From assembly GCA_018238545.1 (NCBI GenBank), contig JABCTC010000025.1, positions 1 through 51,897 of the forward strand: a DNA stretch of 51,897 nt, in the 5' to 3' direction. Source of the stretch: Candidatus Heimdallarchaeota archaeon (GTDB lineage: Archaea > Asgardarchaeota > Heimdallarchaeia > Heimdallarchaeales > Heimdallarchaeaceae). Shown here piece after piece: positions 51,202 through 51,897 of this stretch (positions are counted from its first letter, which is position 1; each line of letters begins with the position of its first letter). The position numbers and the translations under genes were made by a program. A model generated the notes under the pieces. It was not told the origin of the DNA, made no database searches, and saw only the letters and a list, made by a program, of their open reading frames with translations.

Positions 51202-51897
51202 ATGATGGGTGGAATTAAAAGACAAAGAAAGAAAATTGAAACTCCTGGTCATCCTTATGATAAAGCTCGTTTAGAGAGAGAACTCCCTCTTGTTGGTACT
51301 TATGGGTTAAGAAATAAACGCGAATTATGGAGAGCAAGAACTATCCTTTCAACAGCTAGACAACAAGCTAGAGGTTTACTTGCTCTTGACCCTGAAGCTA
51401 GAAAAACTCGAGAACAAGAACTTCTATCAAGACTCTCTCGTTTTGGTATGCTACCTCAAAATAGCAACCTTGACTCTGTTTTAGCTCTTGAAATTAAGGT
51501 TGTTCTTGAAAGAAGACTTCAAACAATCGTATTTAGAAAAGGTTTAGCAGCCTCTCCTTACCAAGCTCGTCAGTTTATTACTCACAGACATATAGCTATT
51601 GGTACTGGTGTTGCAACATCACCTAGTAGATTAATTACAGTAGCTGAAGAGGATTTAATCAGCTACGCTCCCCGTTCTCCACTAAATGATCAAGGGCATC
51701 CCTCTCGACCTCAAGCACCTCCTGCTTTTGATGCAGGACAACCTGAGAAAAAGGAAGAACCCAAACGTGGAAGAACTGGAAGAGATGGTAAACCCAGAAG
51801 GAAAGAAGCTCCAAAGAGAGAAGCTCCAAAGAGAGAAGCTCCAAAGAGAGAAGCTCCAAAGAAAGAGGTTCCAAAGAAAGAAGTTAAGACAATACCA
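51202..51897 (+). CDS. rps4: Ribosomal protein uS4 (cut by window edge)
   Basis: 232 codons visible from ATG 51202 (or 51205), no stop inside the window. IKRQRKKIETPGHPYDKARL, GTYGLRNKRELWRARTILS and the S4 RNA-binding domain LERRLQTIVFRKGLAASPYQ then ARQFITHRHIAIG identify it. Usual archaeal uS4 ends near residue 180. Here a lysine/arginine-rich tail follows with repeated K-R-E-A-P units and runs off the edge. uS4 nucleates 30S assembly. The tail resembles extended r-protein ends in some Asgard archaea. Confidence 0.95.
   Translation, partial: MMGGIKRQRKKIETPGHPYDKARLERELPLVGTYGLRNKRELWRARTILSTARQQARGLLALDPEARKTREQELLSRLSRFGMLPQNSNLDSVLALEIKVVLERRLQTIVFRKGLAASPYQARQFITHRHIAIGTGVATSPSRLITVAEEDLISYAPRSPLNDQGHPSRPQAPPAFDAGQPEKKEEPKRGRTGRDGKPRRKEAPKREAPKREAPKREAPKKEVPKKEVKTIP
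51802..51876 (+). repeat. 15-bp tandem repeat encoding (K/R)-E-(A/V)-P-K units in uS4 tail
   Basis: Five 15-bp units, AGAGAAGCTCCAAAG and close variants, in frame with uS4. The first four are nearly identical and the fifth is diverged, indicating recent slippage or duplication. A sixth begins before the window edge. Confidence 0.8.

Noticed and set aside
1..51897. CRISPR array or rRNA genes
   Set aside because: No regularly spaced repeats and no rRNA-like sequence seen.

Overview
This window is chromosomal DNA of an archaeon, most probably an Asgard archaeon of the Heimdallarchaeia-like kind; that placement is an inference. The information-processing genes are archaeal: ribosomal proteins uS13, uS4, eS24 and eS27, Spt4, Rpo7, aIF2-gamma, RadA, a family-B DNA polymerase, GTP-dependent dephospho-CoA kinase and the preQ0 genes of archaeosine synthesis. 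Among them sit eukaryote-like genes: two Ras/Rab-type small GTPases, a Roadblock/LC7 protein, a ubiquitin-conjugating E2-like protein and a probable single gelsolin domain. The DNA is AT-rich with close gene spacing and archaeal TATA boxes. Many starts are GTG or TTG.

Layout. 1-969: N-terminal half of a large TnpB-like nuclease, running off the left edge. 1302-4561: PC4-like protein, GlmU-like nucleotidyltransferase and a radical SAM protein. 5062-8426: a small wHTH regulator, a 766-residue TrmB/coiled-coil protein and endonuclease III. 8625-11428: small GTPase, facing a minus-strand operon of Roadblock protein, KaiC-like pseudo-ATPase and coiled-coil/wHTH protein. 11547-12724: triosephosphate isomerase and a small regulator. 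12887-15660: complete IS607-type element with an unusually long TnpB (647 aa). 15725-19442: classic archaeal translation/transcription cluster in divergent arrangement (eS27, eS24, DPCK, Spt4, Rpo7 to the left; aIF2-gamma and PIN nuclease to the right). 19576-29363: HD protein, then an operon of isocitrate-dehydrogenase-family enzyme, a two-subunit aconitase-family enzyme, a fused aconitase, both ATP-citrate lyase subunits and a Trm5/TYW2-like methyltransferase.

29358-32674: minus-strand genes for a degenerate CobA-like protein, an acidic coiled-coil protein, a glycosidase-like TIM-barrel protein and a PPC/DUF296 protein. 32863-41379: DNA polymerase B, an unknown protein, a secreted membrane-anchored Ig-like protein, 3-hydroxyacyl-CoA dehydrogenase, the second GTPase, a membrane zinc protein, CobA and RadA. 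41388-47344: two unknown proteins, a 54-residue small protein, the E2-like protein and a queE-folE2/mptA-DUF366-queD-queC operon. 47407-50236: gelsolin-like protein, NOL1/NOP2/Sun methyltransferase and a degenerate NIF3-like protein. 50450-51897: tRNA-Ser(GGA), a hairpin-rich leader, uS13 and the start of uS4.

How the genes fit together. The 20165-28508 operon could convert 2-oxoglutarate through isocitrate and citrate to acetyl-CoA and oxaloacetate (reductive direction), or export citrate carbon to acetyl-CoA. The queE/folE2/queD/queC genes make preQ0 from GTP. The GTPase, Roadblock, pseudo-KaiC and coiled-coil genes look like one regulatory or scaffold module, and this is the best candidate here for an undescribed system, together with the long IS607 TnpB.
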